Origin: Pseudomonadales bacterium
GTDB lineage: Bacteria; Pseudomonadota; Gammaproteobacteria; Pseudomonadales; Pseudohongiellaceae
Assembly: GCA_023268635.1 (NCBI GenBank)
Contig: JALQUB010000084.1
Coordinates: forward strand, 1-64,000
DNA: 64,000 nucleotides
Direction of reading: 5' to 3'
The notes beneath the pieces were generated by a model. That model saw only the letters and a program-made list of their open reading frames with translations, was not told where the DNA came from and ran no database searches. A program made the position numbers and the translations under genes. Positions 52,603 to 62,363 of this stretch are shown here, piece by piece (positions within the stretch are counted from its first letter, which is position 1; each line of letters begins with the position of its first letter).

Positions 52603-53106
52603 TTAGGTCCGGCGATTGAATAGCGGCTGATCCTGTAAGGTTGTGGATGTGTACGTATCACTGAAGTCTGAGAATGCGCTGAGGCATTCTTCGGGCTCTT
52701 GATCCGCCCTGATCGCAAACGAGTTAAAACCGCAGCGTTCGAGATAGCAGAGTTGATCTCGCAAGACGTCTCCAATGGCGCGTATCTCGCCTCCAAATTT
52801 TAGGTCTGCTCTTAGCTTCTTCGCTGTAGAGTAAGGCCGCCCATCGCTGAAAACTGGGAAGTTAAGTGCAATGAGAGGGAGGTCGTTGAGTCTGCCAGCG
52901 ATGTGTTTTATGTTTTCGTGAGAATCTAGCCACACACCAATTTCACTTAATTGTAAGCGCGCTTCCTCTTCTTCTAGTAGGAAGAGAGACAGAGGCAGAA
53001 TGACTTTTCTTCCTCGCAGTGCTGGGAAGACATCGATACCAGATGCAGCCTGTAATATGACCCAATCATCGGATTCAACTGCTCTGTTACGTATTAGCTT
53101 AGCCAT
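52603..53106 (-). CDS. DUF934 family protein, sulfite reductase partner
   Basis: 167-residue soluble protein. Conserved DUF934 segments are LPLSLFLLEE, GVWLDSHENI, LIALNFPVFSDGRPYS and FGGEIRAIGDVLRDQLCYLERCGFNSFAI. Family members nearly always lie directly after Pseudomonas-type cysI, as here (9 bp gap), and are presumed to help sulfite reductase, perhaps in electron delivery or assembly; the exact role is not established. It is probably cotranscribed with cysI. Confidence 0.9.
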   Translation of the reverse strand: MAKLIRNRAVESDDWVILQAASGIDVFPALRGRKVILPLSLFLLEEEEARLQLSEIGVWLDSHENIKHIAGRLNDLPLIALNFPVFSDGRPYSTAKKLRADLKFGGEIRAIGDVLRDQLCYLERCGFNSFAIRADQEPEECLSAFSDFSDTYTSTTLQDQPLFNRRT

Positions 53107-53115
53107 GTAAATTCT

Positions 53116-54774
53116 TTATTCCTTGCTCGTATAGACGCGCGTTTTAAAGGGTTCAATTCCGATTCGATTAACCGTTTCTACGAAGCGTTCATCAGTTGTT
53201 CGGTTTTCGCAATAGACATCTAATAGTTTGCCAATGACTTCGGGTATTTCTTCTTGCGCAAAGGATGGGCCTAATATTTTACCGAGTGCAGCATCTCGTC
53301 TTGATGATCCACCGAGGGAGACTTGATAAAATTCCTCTCCTTTCTTGTCAACGCCTAATATTCCGATATTGCCCACATGGTGATGACCGCAGGCATTCAT
53401 GCAACCAGAAATGTTTAGGGAAATTTCACCAAGCTCTGCGAGTAACTCTCGATCATCAAATTTTCTTTGAATCGCTTCGGCTATGGGTATCGATTTAGCA
53501 TTCGCTAATGCGCAATAGTCGCCTCCCGGGCAACAGGTAATGTCGTTGAGTGTATTAAGATTTGCGGCTTCTAATGCACCGGTCTGCAGTGTTTTATAGA
53601 GTGAGTAGAGTTCGCCTTGTTCCACATCGGCAAGGACAACATTTTGGTTGTGGGTGATCCTGACTTCGCCAAACGAGTATTTGTCGGCTAGTTCTGCGAG
53701 CAATAGCAGCTGTTCTTCACTGACGTCGCCGGGTGGGTAACCAGTTTTCTTAAAGCTGATGGTGATCGCAGCATAGCCGCTACGCTTATGCGCGGTAACA
53801 TTGTTTGAATACCAATTGGCGAATAAAACGTCACTTGCTAATGCTTCTCGCAAGCTGACGGGGGTGTTCTCTAGCTCCCGATAAGCAGGGTCCTTGAAAT
53901 ACGCCTTACATCTATCTATTTCTTGCTGCGATAAGGTCAGAGAACCTCCGCGCAAGATGTTCCACTCCGCAAACACCTTGGACTTGAACTCCTCTAGTCC
54001 CGCTTCGCGTACTAGAATTTTTATGCGGGCTTTGTATTTATTATCCCGACGACCTTCTCTATTGTAGACGCGGAGTATGGATTCGAGTGCGCTAAGTAAA
54101 TCTTTCTTAGAGACAAAGTCAAAAATTTCCTGGCCAATAACAGGTGTTCTACCTAAGCCTCCGCCAGCTAAAATCCTAAATCCAACGTCACCCTCATCGT
54201 TCTTAATCAGATAGATGCCGATGTCATGCACTTGCGTAGCTGCTTGGTCCTCTAGAGTGCCGCAGACTGCGATCTTAAATTTTCTCGGGAGGAATGCGAA
54301 CTCAGGATGGAAAGTGGACCATTGGCGAATGATTTCACAATATGCTCTTGAATCCTCGATTTCGTCTATCGCAACGCCCGCGAACTGGTCAGTGGTGGTA
54401 TTACGGATGCAGTTACCGCTGGTCTGAATAGCGTGCATCTCGACTTCCGCCAAGTGTGCTAGCAGTTCAGGTACATCTTCTATAGCAGGCCAGTTGAATT
54501 GAATGTTTTGGCGAGTAGTGAAGTGTCCGTAACCTTTATCAAAATGGGTGGAGATAAAAGCTAATTTGCGTAATTGCGTTGACGAGAGCATGCCATAGGG
54601 AATCGCAATGCGGAGCATCGGCGCTAACCGTTGAACATATAGGCCATTCTGTAATCGCAGTGGCAAATACTCGGCGTCGCTCAACTTGCCATCCATATAG
54701 CGTTGCGTCTGTCCTTGGAATTGGCGTACACGCTCTTCAAGCATTTTGCTGTCGTAGCCATCGTATCGATACAT
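53116..54774 (-). CDS. cysI: Assimilatory nitrite/sulfite reductase hemoprotein (CysI)
   Basis: Reduces sulfite to sulfide with siroheme and a [4Fe-4S] cluster. The 552-residue product resembles Pseudomonas CysI rather than the enteric form. It starts MYRYDGYDSKML and has LRLQNGLYVQRLAPMLRIAIP, FTTRQNIQFNW and QTSGNCIRNTTTDQFAG. The cluster and siroheme ligands are the four Cys in CCPGGDYCALA (C-x5-C) and SGCMNACGHHH (C-x3-C). No cysJ flavoprotein is adjacent, so a ferredoxin or DUF934-linked donor is likely. metH lies 26 bp upstream on the same strand, linking sulfide supply and methionine. Confidence 0.93.
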   Translation of the reverse strand: MYRYDGYDSKMLEERVRQFQGQTQRYMDGKLSDAEYLPLRLQNGLYVQRLAPMLRIAIPYGMLSSTQLRKLAFISTHFDKGYGHFTTRQNIQFNWPAIEDVPELLAHLAEVEMHAIQTSGNCIRNTTTDQFAGVAIDEIEDSRAYCEIIRQWSTFHPEFAFLPRKFKIAVCGTLEDQAATQVHDIGIYLIKNDEGDVGFRILAGGGLGRTPVIGQEIFDFVSKKDLLSALESILRVYNREGRRDNKYKARIKILVREAGLEEFKSKVFAEWNILRGGSLTLSQQEIDRCKAYFKDPAYRELENTPVSLREALASDVLFANWYSNNVTAHKRSGYAAITISFKKTGYPPGDVSEEQLLLLAELADKYSFGEVRITHNQNVVLADVEQGELYSLYKTLQTGALEAANLNTLNDITCCPGGDYCALANAKSIPIAEAIQRKFDDRELLAELGEISLNISGCMNACGHHHVGNIGILGVDKKGEEFYQVSLGGSSRRDAALGKILGPSFAQEEIPEVIGKLLDVYCENRTTDERFVETVNRIGIEPFKTRVYTSKE

Positions 54775-54800
54775 GCGCGAATCTCTCCTTGTAATCGTCG

Positions 54801-57800
54801 CTAGTCTAAGTTTGATCCCAGCAAGCGAGTGAGAACTTCAACTTGTGCGCCGCTGCGTTTCGCTAGGTCTTCAACTTGTTCCTGAGTAATCTTGCCCACT
54901 GAGAAATAGCGTGACTCAGGATGGCTAAAGTAATAACCGCTTACACTTGCGGCAGGCATCATTGCATAACTGTCAGTCAGTTTGATGCCCGTTTCATTCT
55001 CTGCGTTGAGTAGCTTAAATAAAGTCACTTTCTCGGAGTGCTCTGGACAGGCGGGGTAGCCGGGAGCCGGGCGTATCCCCTGATAACGCTCAGCTATGAG
55101 TTCTTCAGCGCTTAGCTGTTCGTCGTTCGCGTAGCCCCAGAATTCATTGCGAACGCGCGCATGAAGGTGTTCAGCAAAGGCTTCTGCGAGTCTGTCCGCA
55201 AGCGCTTTTACCATTAACGAAGCGTAATCATTATTTTCTGACTGGTATTTCCGTGCCAGCTCTTCTGCTCCATGGCCCACCGTAACCGCAAATCCACCGA
55301 GAAAATCTCGCTTTCCAGAATTTATGGGTGCGATAAAGTCAGCGAGGCACAGTTGTGGCTGATCATCCTGCTTTGGCATTTGCTGGCGCAGAAAGTGAAT
55401 GCTTGTTTCTTCGGTGTCTTCGGTTGATGCAAGAATTACGTCATTGCCAGCGCTATTCGCTTCCCAGAATCCAAAAACGGCATTTGCGGTAAGCAATTTT
55501 TCGTCGATTATTTTGCTAAGCATGGCTTGAGCGTCAGCGAATAACTCTCTAGCCGCATCGCCCACAACTTCATCTTCAAGTATTGCTGGGTACTTCCCGG
55601 AGAGGCTCCAAGTGATGAAGAAGGGGGTCCAATCAATATAGTCAACCAACTTAGCTAAAGGATAGCCTGTGAGTGTTTTTGTGCCGATAAAGCTTGGGTT
55701 GGCAGGGGAGTAGTTAGCCCAATCTAATTTTAATGCATTGCTGTTAGCCGCTTCATAGCTCAGTAGCGAGCGCCTGTCTTTCCTATTAGCTGTGCGTTCT
55801 CGTATGGCGTCATATTCAGCTCGCACGCTCGCAATGTAAGCTGGCTTGTTCTCTTTGTTGAGAAGGGTGCTGACAACGCTTACGCTACGGGATGCGTCTG
55901 GCACATAGACCGTGGCGTCGTGGGTGTAATGATGCTCTATTTTTACGGCTGTGTGTGCCTTGGAAGTTGTGGCTCCACCAATGAGTAATGGTACTTTAAA
56001 GTTGAGACGCTGCATCTCGGTGGCAACATGGACCATCTCATCCAAAGAGGGTGTGATAAGTCCACTCAATCCTATTATATCGACGTTCTCATCGATCGCC
56101 GTTTGCAGAATTTTTTCTACGGGCACCATGACGCCGAGGTCAATGATCTCGTAATTATTACAGGCAAGTACGACCCCTACGATATTTTTACCAATATCGT
56201 GAACATCACCCTTAACGGTCGCCAGGAGAATTTTTCCCTTCGTTTCAATTTCACCGCCGCGCTTCTCTGCTTCGATAAATGGAAGTAAATAAGCGACTGC
56301 CTGCTTCATCACGCGAGCGCTTTTCACTACCTGTGGCAGGAACATTTTGCCACTGCCGAAGAGATCGCCAACTTCATTCATGCCATCCATCAATGGGCCT
56401 TCGATAACATGAATGGGGCGCTCGGCGGATTGTCGCGCTAACTCCGTATCTTCTTCTATAAACCGAGTGATTCCTTTAACAAGCGCATAAGCGAGGCGTT
56501 TCTCAACTGGAGCCTCGCGCCAGCTGAGATCCTCAGAAGTGACCGTGGCGCTAGATCCGCTGTACTTCTGAGCGATGTCCATCAGCTTCTCGGTGCCATC
56601 ACTAGTGCGATTTAGGACTACGTCTTCGACAGCCAATTTAAGGTCGCTTGGAATGTCGTCATACACCGCGAGTTGCCCGGCGTTTACAATTCCCATAGTC
56701 AATCCAGCCTTGATGGCGTGGTATAAGAAGACGGAATGTATAGCTTCTCGGACGAGGTTATTGCCTCGAAATGAGAAAGAGACATTGCTTACGCCGCCAG
56801 AGATTAGCGCCCCTGGAAGTTCGCTTTTGATGTACTTACACGCTTCAATGAAATCAACTGCATAGTTGTTGTGCTCTTCAATGCCTGTGGCAATCGCGAA
56901 GATGTTCGGATCAAAAATTATGTCTTCAGCGTTAAAACCTACGCCGATCAGTATGTCATAGCTGCGTTTACAAATTTGTTGCTTGCGCTCCAATGAATCC
57001 GCTTGGCCTTCTTCATCGAATGCCATCACGACAACAGCTGCGCCAAAGGCTAGGCAAAGCTTCGCTTTTTCGACAAATTCCTGCTCGCCTTCTTTTAGGC
57101 TTATGGAGTTAACAATAGCTTTGCCTTGAATGCATTTTAGACCCGCTTCGATTATCGACCACTTCGAGGAATCCACCATGATCGGTACACGGCAAATCTC
57201 AGGCTCTGCTGCGACAAGTTTAAGGAATTTAATCATCGCCTCTTTAGAGTCGAGCATTCCTTCATCCATATTGATGTCGATGATCTGGGCGCCGGATTCA
57301 ACTTGCTCACGAGCCACTTCAAGCGCCTCGTCATAACTCTCTTCTCGGATTAATCTCGCAAAGCGTGCCGATCCAGTCACATTGGTTCGTTCGCCGACAT
57401 TGACGAACAAAGACTTCTCATCGATGTTCAATGCCTCTAATCCAGCAAGACGGCACGCTGGTTTTAGCTGAGGTAGGCTTCGCGGTTTGATTGTGCTGAC
57501 TGCGTGCGCAATGGCGGTGATGTGTTCCGGAGTAGTGCCGCAACAGCCGCCCACGATATTGAGAAATCCGCTTTGAGCGAACTCAGCGATAATCGCCGCC
57601 ATTTCCTCGGCGGTTTGATCATATTCGCCGAACTCATTCGGGAGTCCGGCATTGGGATGTGCGGAGACGAAACAGGGGGCAATCGCTGATGTTTCAGCAA
57701 TATGAGGGCGAAGCTGTTCAGCCCCTAATGCACAGTTAAAGCCAACGGAGAGAGGCTTGGCATGGAGTACTGAGTTAATGAAAGCCTCAACAGTCTGGCC

Positions 57801-58484
57801 AGAAAGCGTGCGGCCACTCGCATCGGTGATCGTGCCGGACAACATGATGGGCAGCGTCACCGAGAGTTCTTCCATCACTCTTTGTGCTGCGAAAATGGCA
57901 GCTTTTGCATTCAAGGTGTCAAAGGCAGTTTCTATTAGAATGATGTCGGCGCCACCGGCAATGAGACCGCGTGCTGAATTACTATAGTCGTTGACTAGTG
58001 CGTCGAAGCTTGTATTTCGAAAACCGGGATCATTCACGTCCGGTGAAAGGGAGGCAGTTTTGCTCGTGGGGCCTATGACTCCCGCCACAAAACGCGGTTT
58101 TTCGTTGGTGGCTACGCGATCACAGGCATCGCGAGCGAGCCTCGCGGCGGCCTGGTTGAGTTCATACGCGATGTCCTCCAGTGCGTAATCCGCCTGCGAT
58201 GCACGAGTTGAATTAAACGTGTTCGTCTCGATGATGTCAGCACCCGCATGCAGGTAGGCGGCGTGAATTTCAGAGATCACCTGAGGAGCGGTCAGCGAGA
58301 GCAAATCGTTATTGCCGCTTAGTTGTTGTTCCCAGTCTCGAAAGCGTTCGCCGCGGAAGTCAGCTTCCTTAAGCTTGTATCCCTGGATCATCGTGCCCAT
58401 GGCGCCATCTAGCACAAGTATGCGCTGTGAGAGTGCTTCCTGTAATGCTTGGGTACGGATGTGGTGGGTGGTTTCTATGCTCAT
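54801..58484 (-). CDS. metH: Cobalamin-dependent methionine synthase
   Basis: Transfers the methyl group of methyltetrahydrofolate to homocysteine. The 1227-residue product has all modules in order: the homocysteine domain (to about 335; zinc ligands including [10 protein letters not shown]), the folate domain (about 355-630, [16 protein letters not shown]), the B12 cap and binding domain (about 650-900, with the cobalt-binding His in DVHDIGKN), and the AdoMet reactivation domain to the end ([12 protein letters not shown]). It is full length, with no frameshift. No cobalamin riboswitch is visible upstream. It requires B12 from synthesis or uptake. Confidence 0.96.
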   Translation of the reverse strand: MSIETTHHIRTQALQEALSQRILVLDGAMGTMIQGYKLKEADFRGERFRDWEQQLSGNNDLLSLTAPQVISEIHAAYLHAGADIIETNTFNSTRASQADYALEDIAYELNQAAARLARDACDRVATNEKPRFVAGVIGPTSKTASLSPDVNDPGFRNTSFDALVNDYSNSARGLIAGGADIILIETAFDTLNAKAAIFAAQRVMEELSVTLPIMLSGTITDASGRTLSGQTVEAFINSVLHAKPLSVGFNCALGAEQLRPHIAETSAIAPCFVSAHPNAGLPNEFGEYDQTAEEMAAIIAEFAQSGFLNIVGGCCGTTPEHITAIAHAVSTIKPRSLPQLKPACRLAGLEALNIDEKSLFVNVGERTNVTGSARFARLIREESYDEALEVAREQVESGAQIIDINMDEGMLDSKEAMIKFLKLVAAEPEICRVPIMVDSSKWSIIEAGLKCIQGKAIVNSISLKEGEQEFVEKAKLCLAFGAAVVVMAFDEEGQADSLERKQQICKRSYDILIGVGFNAEDIIFDPNIFAIATGIEEHNNYAVDFIEACKYIKSELPGALISGGVSNVSFSFRGNNLVREAIHSVFLYHAIKAGLTMGIVNAGQLAVYDDIPSDLKLAVEDVVLNRTSDGTEKLMDIAQKYSGSSATVTSEDLSWREAPVEKRLAYALVKGITRFIEEDTELARQSAERPIHVIEGPLMDGMNEVGDLFGSGKMFLPQVVKSARVMKQAVAYLLPFIEAEKRGGEIETKGKILLATVKGDVHDIGKNIVGVVLACNNYEIIDLGVMVPVEKILQTAIDENVDIIGLSGLITPSLDEMVHVATEMQRLNFKVPLLIGGATTSKAHTAVKIEHHYTHDATVYVPDASRSVSVVSTLLNKENKPAYIASVRAEYDAIRERTANRKDRRSLLSYEAANSNALKLDWANYSPANPSFIGTKTLTGYPLAKLVDYIDWTPFFITWSLSGKYPAILEDEVVGDAARELFADAQAMLSKIIDEKLLTANAVFGFWEANSAGNDVILASTEDTEETSIHFLRQQMPKQDDQPQLCLADFIAPINSGKRDFLGGFAVTVGHGAEELARKYQSENNDYASLMVKALADRLAEAFAEHLHARVRNEFWGYANDEQLSAEELIAERYQGIRPAPGYPACPEHSEKVTLFKLLNAENETGIKLTDSYAMMPAASVSGYYFSHPESRYFSVGKITQEQVEDLAKRSGAQVEVLTRLLGSNLD

Positions 58485-58700
58485 ACTAACGCCTTAATTC
58501 GGGCTATTCCTTATCGGTTGCGCTGTGCCAAAGGCTAATTTGGCTAAGTTTGTTTTAGTGAAGAGCAATGCCTACCCGCCAAATTTCTCATTCATTTAGC
58601 CAGTTGAATATTCTATACACGGGTGATGACTGCGGATCGATTCACTGCATGGAAAGCTAGCGAGCATAATACCAAATTCGGGCATTACGAGCATAGCAAT

Positions 58701-58725
58701 ATAACCAAGTAATTCGCTTGGTTAT
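58701..58725. promoter_or_regulatory. 25-bp palindrome upstream of nfuA, possible IscR-type site
   Basis: ATAACCAAG-TAATTCG-CTTGGTTAT is a perfect 9+7+9 inverted repeat 59 bp before the nfuA ATG. The total length of 25 bp and the outer ATA-x-CC...GG-x-TAT equal the frame of the E. coli IscR type 1 site, although the inner bases differ. A possible -10 box TATAAC (58700-58705) overlaps its left arm. It could also act as an RNA hairpin. NfuA makes iron-sulfur clusters, so IscR control would make sense. Confidence 0.4.
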
Positions 58726-58783
58726 TCTATTTCTTGCCAAATTGCAGTAGCATTCACTCTCTAATTCAGGAGAATTTCCCCGC

Positions 58784-59380
58784 ATGAGCGAGAATCAAGC
58801 TATTACTATTACCGAGCCAGCTCAGGCCTATCTAGCGGAATTGCTTAAGAAGCAAGACTCTGATGATGTCGCTGTTCGAGTGTTTATACTCGACGCCGGC
58901 ACCCCTAAGGCTGAGACCTGCATCTCTTTTTGTCGTCCCGGTGAAGAGAAAGAGAGTGATGTGGTTCAAGAGTGCGCGGGATTTCGTGCCTATGTCGATG
59001 AACCAAGCGTGCCGTTTCTCGAAGATGCGGTGGTCGACTATGCCAAGGATGCGATGGGCGGGCAGCTCACGATAAAGGCTCCGAACTCTCGTCTGCCCAA
59101 AATTACCGAGGATAGTTCAATTGCTGATCGGGTTAATTACGTGCTCTACAACGAAATTAATCCTGGTCTCGCAGCCCATGGCGGTAATGTCAGCCTAGAA
59201 GAACTCTACGAGGATAATATCGCGGTGCTGCGCTTCGGGGGAGGTTGTCAGGGGTGCGGGATGGTGGATGTCACACTGAAGCAAGGAGTTGAAAAAACCT
59301 TGTTGGAGCAGATACCGCAGCTCAAAGAGGTAAGGGACGTGACCGATCATTCGCAGAGAGAGAATGCCTACTTTAAGTAG
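58784..59380 (+). CDS. nfuA: Iron-sulfur biogenesis protein NfuA
   Basis: Carrier that assembles and passes [4Fe-4S] clusters to client enzymes. The 198-residue product has an N-terminal degenerate A-type domain (about 5-95, without the three A-type cysteines) and a C-terminal Nfu domain with the cluster-binding CxxC (C155 and C158) in [24 protein letters not shown] is typical of Nfu. AGGAGAA lies before the ATG. It is divergent from metH (299-bp gap) and convergent with the dUTPase-like gene. Many clients are plausible here, including TtcA. Confidence 0.95.
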   Translation: MSENQAITITEPAQAYLAELLKKQDSDDVAVRVFILDAGTPKAETCISFCRPGEEKESDVVQECAGFRAYVDEPSVPFLEDAVVDYAKDAMGGQLTIKAPNSRLPKITEDSSIADRVNYVLYNEINPGLAAHGGNVSLEELYEDNIAVLRFGGGCQGCGMVDVTLKQGVEKTLLEQIPQLKEVRDVTDHSQRENAYFK

Positions 59381-59403
59381 CCCCTGTATCTGATTGAATT
59401 ATA

Positions 59404-60066
59404 TTAATTATTTGGATAGTTTTCGCTAAGAGCTGCGTAGAGCTGATCTTTGAACGAATCGCTATCCGCGTCGAGTGAATTCATCACTTCGACTAGCACC
59501 TCGTTGTCCTCTCGGCCATTCCATATCTTTATATAGCTGCCTTCTTGATAGCCATGATCCTGGCGGAAGAAATTTAAGACATTCTTGCTGACATATTGCC
59601 TATACAGCTCATGCCAATTTAAGCCGCTGTCTTCAACTATCGCGCTGAAGAGGAATAATTCTATTCTTCCCGCAGCGGCAGTACCGATGAGTGCCTCCAA
59701 TTTCTCAAGCAGAGTCATGCTGGAGAGTTGATAAGTCTGGCCGTCGAATTGGAGGCTGTTCGCGTTGGCTTGCTTGGTATGTTGGGCCTCAAGATAACAC
59801 TCTGACTTGGCTTCATCTCCGCCGTTTCGCAGCAGAATCTCTGAAAGCAGGAAGTGCCAGATATCAATCAACTCCATTTGCAGCTGTGCGGTATCCTTGT
59901 CCTGCTTCTTCCACCATTTCCAGCCATGATGCTCAATGGCCTCCGCAGCTTCGATGACGACTGCGCGTAAATAAGGATAGCGTGACTCTATCCAATTAGC
60001 GTCCACGCGATGATTCATTCCAGCTTGGAGTTGGAACATAGTCTTGATCTGGTTTTGCTTGAGCAT
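59404..60066 (-). CDS. Dimeric dUTPase-like all-alpha nucleotide pyrophosphohydrolase
   Basis: 220-residue helical protein. EAAEAIEHHGWKWWKKQDKD and QMELIDIWHFLLSE give the ExxE/ExxD acidic set and the WKWWK segment that identify dimeric (type 2) dUTPases of the MazG-like superfamily. Such enzymes hydrolyse dUTP and sometimes dUDP to dUMP, keeping uracil out of DNA. NFFRQDHGYQEGSYIKIWNGREDN near the C terminus matches the family's nucleotide-binding end. The trimeric Dut is the usual gammaproteobacterial form; whether one exists elsewhere is not visible. Confidence 0.8.
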   Translation of the reverse strand: MLKQNQIKTMFQLQAGMNHRVDANWIESRYPYLRAVVIEAAEAIEHHGWKWWKKQDKDTAQLQMELIDIWHFLLSEILLRNGGDEAKSECYLEAQHTKQANANSLQFDGQTYQLSSMTLLEKLEALIGTAAAGRIELFLFSAIVEDSGLNWHELYRQYVSKNVLNFFRQDHGYQEGSYIKIWNGREDNEVLVEVMNSLDADSDSFKDQLYAALSENYPNN

Positions 60067-60092
60067 GGGTTTCCTGCAGATATATCTCTGTG

Positions 60093-60410
60093 TCAGCAGA
60101 GTTTCGAAAGGGAATCTAACATTTCGCGTCGACTGGTGAGCATGTCAGTATAGGACTGTCGAGCAGCGTTGCTCTCTTGATCGATAGATTCTGCTGTTTC
60201 GAGCTCTGCTAGCCAGGCTTCCAGAACTTTTATCTCGTTCTGCAACTGCACTGTGCCTTCGGCAATCAAAGCAGCGTCTATACCCGCGCTAGCATCCTTG
60301 TTCTTTTCCATGCTTGTTTCATGCAGCGCCATTAAGGCGGCCTCTGGACTAAAAGAGCGGATTAGGTTCGCACAGAGGTCTAAAGCGGTCAAGGTGGCAC
60401 TTTTTTTCAC
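60093..60410 (-). CDS. Hypothetical helical protein, 105 aa
   Basis: 105 residues with no family recognised. The composition is Ala/Leu/Glu-rich with long amphipathic helices (about 5-35 and 52-100); one Cys lies at the N-terminal helix and one is the last residue. It starts with GTG at 60410, 8 bp from the -35 box of the divergent tRNA-Glu promoter, and ends 27 bp before the dUTPase-like gene start on the same strand, which suggests co-transcription. The ribosome-binding site is weak, so the true start could be further in (Met at residue 27). Confidence 0.5.
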   Translation of the reverse strand: MKKSATLTALDLCANLIRSFSPEAALMALHETSMEKNKDASAGIDAALIAEGTVQLQNEIKVLEAWLAELETAESIDQESNAARQSYTDMLTSRREMLDSLSKLC

Positions 60411-60417
60411 TCAAGGC

Positions 60418-60446
60418 TTGACTCTATGACCCATGCTACCTAGAAT
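60418..60446 (+). promoter_or_regulatory. Sigma-70 promoter of tRNA-Glu with GC-rich discriminator
   Basis: TTGACT (60418-60423), a 17-bp spacer and TAGAAT (60441-60446). The following CTCGGCCG is a GC-rich discriminator of the kind linked to ppGpp (stringent) repression of stable RNA promoters. The start would be near 60453, giving a leader of about 33 bases before the tRNA. Confidence 0.78.
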
Positions 60447-60485
60447 CTCGGCCGTTCTGATTTGGCATACCTAGCCAATCAGTTT

Positions 60486-60561
<76 letters not shown>

Positions 60562-60570
60562 TATTCCAAA

Positions 60571-60594
60571 AGCCCAGCAATGCTGGGCTTTTTT
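60571..60594 (+). terminator. Rho-independent terminator after tRNA-Glu
   Basis: AGCCCAG-CAATG-CTGGGCT, with an extra potential pair in the loop, followed by six T. It lies 10 bp after the tRNA 3' end. Confidence 0.9.
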
Positions 60595-60655
60595 CGTTAC
60601 GAGATCGACCTTCGGCGTGTACAGTAGCGTCGTACCCGGACTTGGAGGAAAGCGA

Positions 60656-61597
60656 ATGACCACGGCGATAGCGATCAAGAATCTCACCAAAACCTATGCG
60701 AATGGGTTTGAAGCCTTAAAAGGGATCAGTCTCGAGGTGGCTCAGGGAGATTTCTTCGCACTTCTTGGGCCCAATGGGGCGGGTAAATCGACAACGATCG
60801 GCATCCTGTCTACGCTGGTGAAAAAGTCAGGGGGAACGGTAGAGATCTTCGGTAAGAATGTAGATAGCCATGTTTACGAAACGAAGCTCGATTTAGGAGT
60901 CGTCCCGCAAGAAGTTAATTTTAGCCAGTTCGAACGAGTGGGCGATATCGTCATGACTCAGGCAGGTTATTATGGGATGCCTCGTAAACTTGCTGCTGAG
61001 CGCTGTGAGAAATATCTCCGCAAGTTAGGTCTTTGGGAAAAAAGAAACGAACGATCGCGTGTACTTTCAGGTGGCATGAAGCGGCGTTTGATGATCGCTA
61101 GAGCGCTAGTTCATGAGCCTCGATTACTCATCCTCGATGAACCCACTGCAGGTGTGGATATAGAGTTACGTCGTTCGATGTGGGAGTTTCTTACCGAGCT
61201 CAATGAATCTGGCACAACAATTATCTTGACTACTCATTATCTGGAAGAAGCGGAGCAGCTCTGCCGTAATATCGCTATTATCGATAAAGGGCAGATTGTT
61301 GAAAATACGAGCATGCGTCAACTGCTTGCCGCTCTCGATAAGCATCTTTATGTTGTCGAAGTAGAGTCTCCCATTGACTCCGTTCCTGATTGGGGGGATG
61401 CGCCGATAACTGCAAAATTGATCGATCCACTAAGTTTCGAAATTACTGTCGATGCTAAATTGAGCATGAGTGATTTGTTTAGGCTGTTTTTAGAGCGTGG
61501 AATTGAAGTCAGTGCGATCCGAAGTAAAAGTAATCGATTAGAGCAGCTGTTTCTCAGCAGGCTTACTGATTCAAGGGAGGAGGGTAGTGATGTTTAG
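60656..61597 (+). CDS. ABC transporter ATP-binding protein (YadG-like)
   Basis: 313-residue ATPase subunit of an ABC-2 exporter. Walker A is GPNGAGKSTTIG (about 39-50), the signature is LSGGMKRRLMIARAL, Walker B is LLILDEPTAGVD, and the H-loop is TTHYLEEAEQL. The C-terminal ~80 residues are the variable domain of this subfamily. The ATG at 60656 follows GGAGGAAAGCGA; the frame extends upstream but lacks conservation. The permease gene overlaps its end by 8 bp. The pair resembles E. coli yadG-yadH, whose substrate is unknown. Confidence 0.9.
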   Translation: MTTAIAIKNLTKTYANGFEALKGISLEVAQGDFFALLGPNGAGKSTTIGILSTLVKKSGGTVEIFGKNVDSHVYETKLDLGVVPQEVNFSQFERVGDIVMTQAGYYGMPRKLAAERCEKYLRKLGLWEKRNERSRVLSGGMKRRLMIARALVHEPRLLILDEPTAGVDIELRRSMWEFLTELNESGTTIILTTHYLEEAEQLCRNIAIIDKGQIVENTSMRQLLAALDKHLYVVEVESPIDSVPDWGDAPITAKLIDPLSFEITVDAKLSMSDLFRLFLERGIEVSAIRSKSNRLEQLFLSRLTDSREEGSDV

Positions 61598-62363
61598 TAA
61601 CCATAAATATATAGCCTTCGAAACTATTGTGATTAAGGAGGTCAGGCGCTTTACACGGATTTGGCTGCAAACCTTGGTGCCCCCCGCGATCACAATTTCT
61701 CTGTATTTCGTCATTTTTGGTAATCTGGTTGGTCGACGTATCGGTGATATGGGCGGCTTCGATTACATGGAGTTCATAATTCCTGGTCTAATCATGATGG
61801 CGGTGATTCAAAACTCGTATTCGAATGTCGTGTCCTCATTTTTTAGTCATAAATTTCAACGTAGCGTCGAAGAGCTGCTCGTCTCTCCCGTTCCTAATTT
61901 CATTATTCTAAGCGGTTTCGTCGTGGGTGGGATGGTTCGTGGCTTATTGGTTGGGGGTATAGTTACAGCCATGTCGTTGTTCTTTATAGATTTGGAAATC
62001 CAGCACCCCCTATTGACTGTGTCTGTTGTGTTATTAACGGCGCTCGTGTTTTCTCTCGCGGGCTTTATAAACGCGCTATTCGCCAACAGCTTTGACGATA
62101 TATCAATTATTCCAACCTTTGTGCTCACTCCGCTCATCTATCTTGGAGGTGTTTTTTATTCCTCGGCGTTATTACCTGATTTTTGGCGAGGCATCTCAGC
62201 TGCGAACCCTATTTTTTATATGGTGAATACATTTAGGTATGGGTTGCTCGGTGTCTCGGATGTGCCAGTGGGTGTTGCCTTTATGATCTTAACTGGTTTT
62301 ACCATTGCGTTATTCATTGCTTGTCTCGTGCTCCTGAATCGAGGCACTGGATTGAGGGCGTAG
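61590..62363 (+). CDS. ABC-2 type transporter permease (YadH-like)
   Basis: 257 residues with six predicted membrane helices and the ABC-2 signature region (FIIPGLIMMAVIQNSYSNVVSSFF, then FALTPLIYLGGVFYSS-like VLTPLIYLGGVFY). GGAGGAGGG lies just before the GTG ATG pair at 61587/61590. It forms a complete exporter with the preceding ATPase. The stop codon is immediately followed by the queF ATG, so queF translation is coupled to the transporter. Confidence 0.88.
   Translation: MFSNHKYIAFETIVIKEVRRFTRIWLQTLVPPAITISLYFVIFGNLVGRRIGDMGGFDYMEFIIPGLIMMAVIQNSYSNVVSSFFSHKFQRSVEELLVSPVPNFIILSGFVVGGMVRGLLVGGIVTAMSLFFIDLEIQHPLLTVSVVLLTALVFSLAGFINALFANSFDDISIIPTFVLTPLIYLGGVFYSSALLPDFWRGISAANPIFYMVNTFRYGLLGVSDVPVGVAFMILTGFTIALFIACLVLLNRGTGLRA

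Noticed and set aside
58485-58783. Cobalamin or SAM riboswitch between metH and nfuA
   Set aside because: I looked on both strands for B12-box and SAM-aptamer core sequences and saw none; only the palindrome at 58701-58725 stands out.
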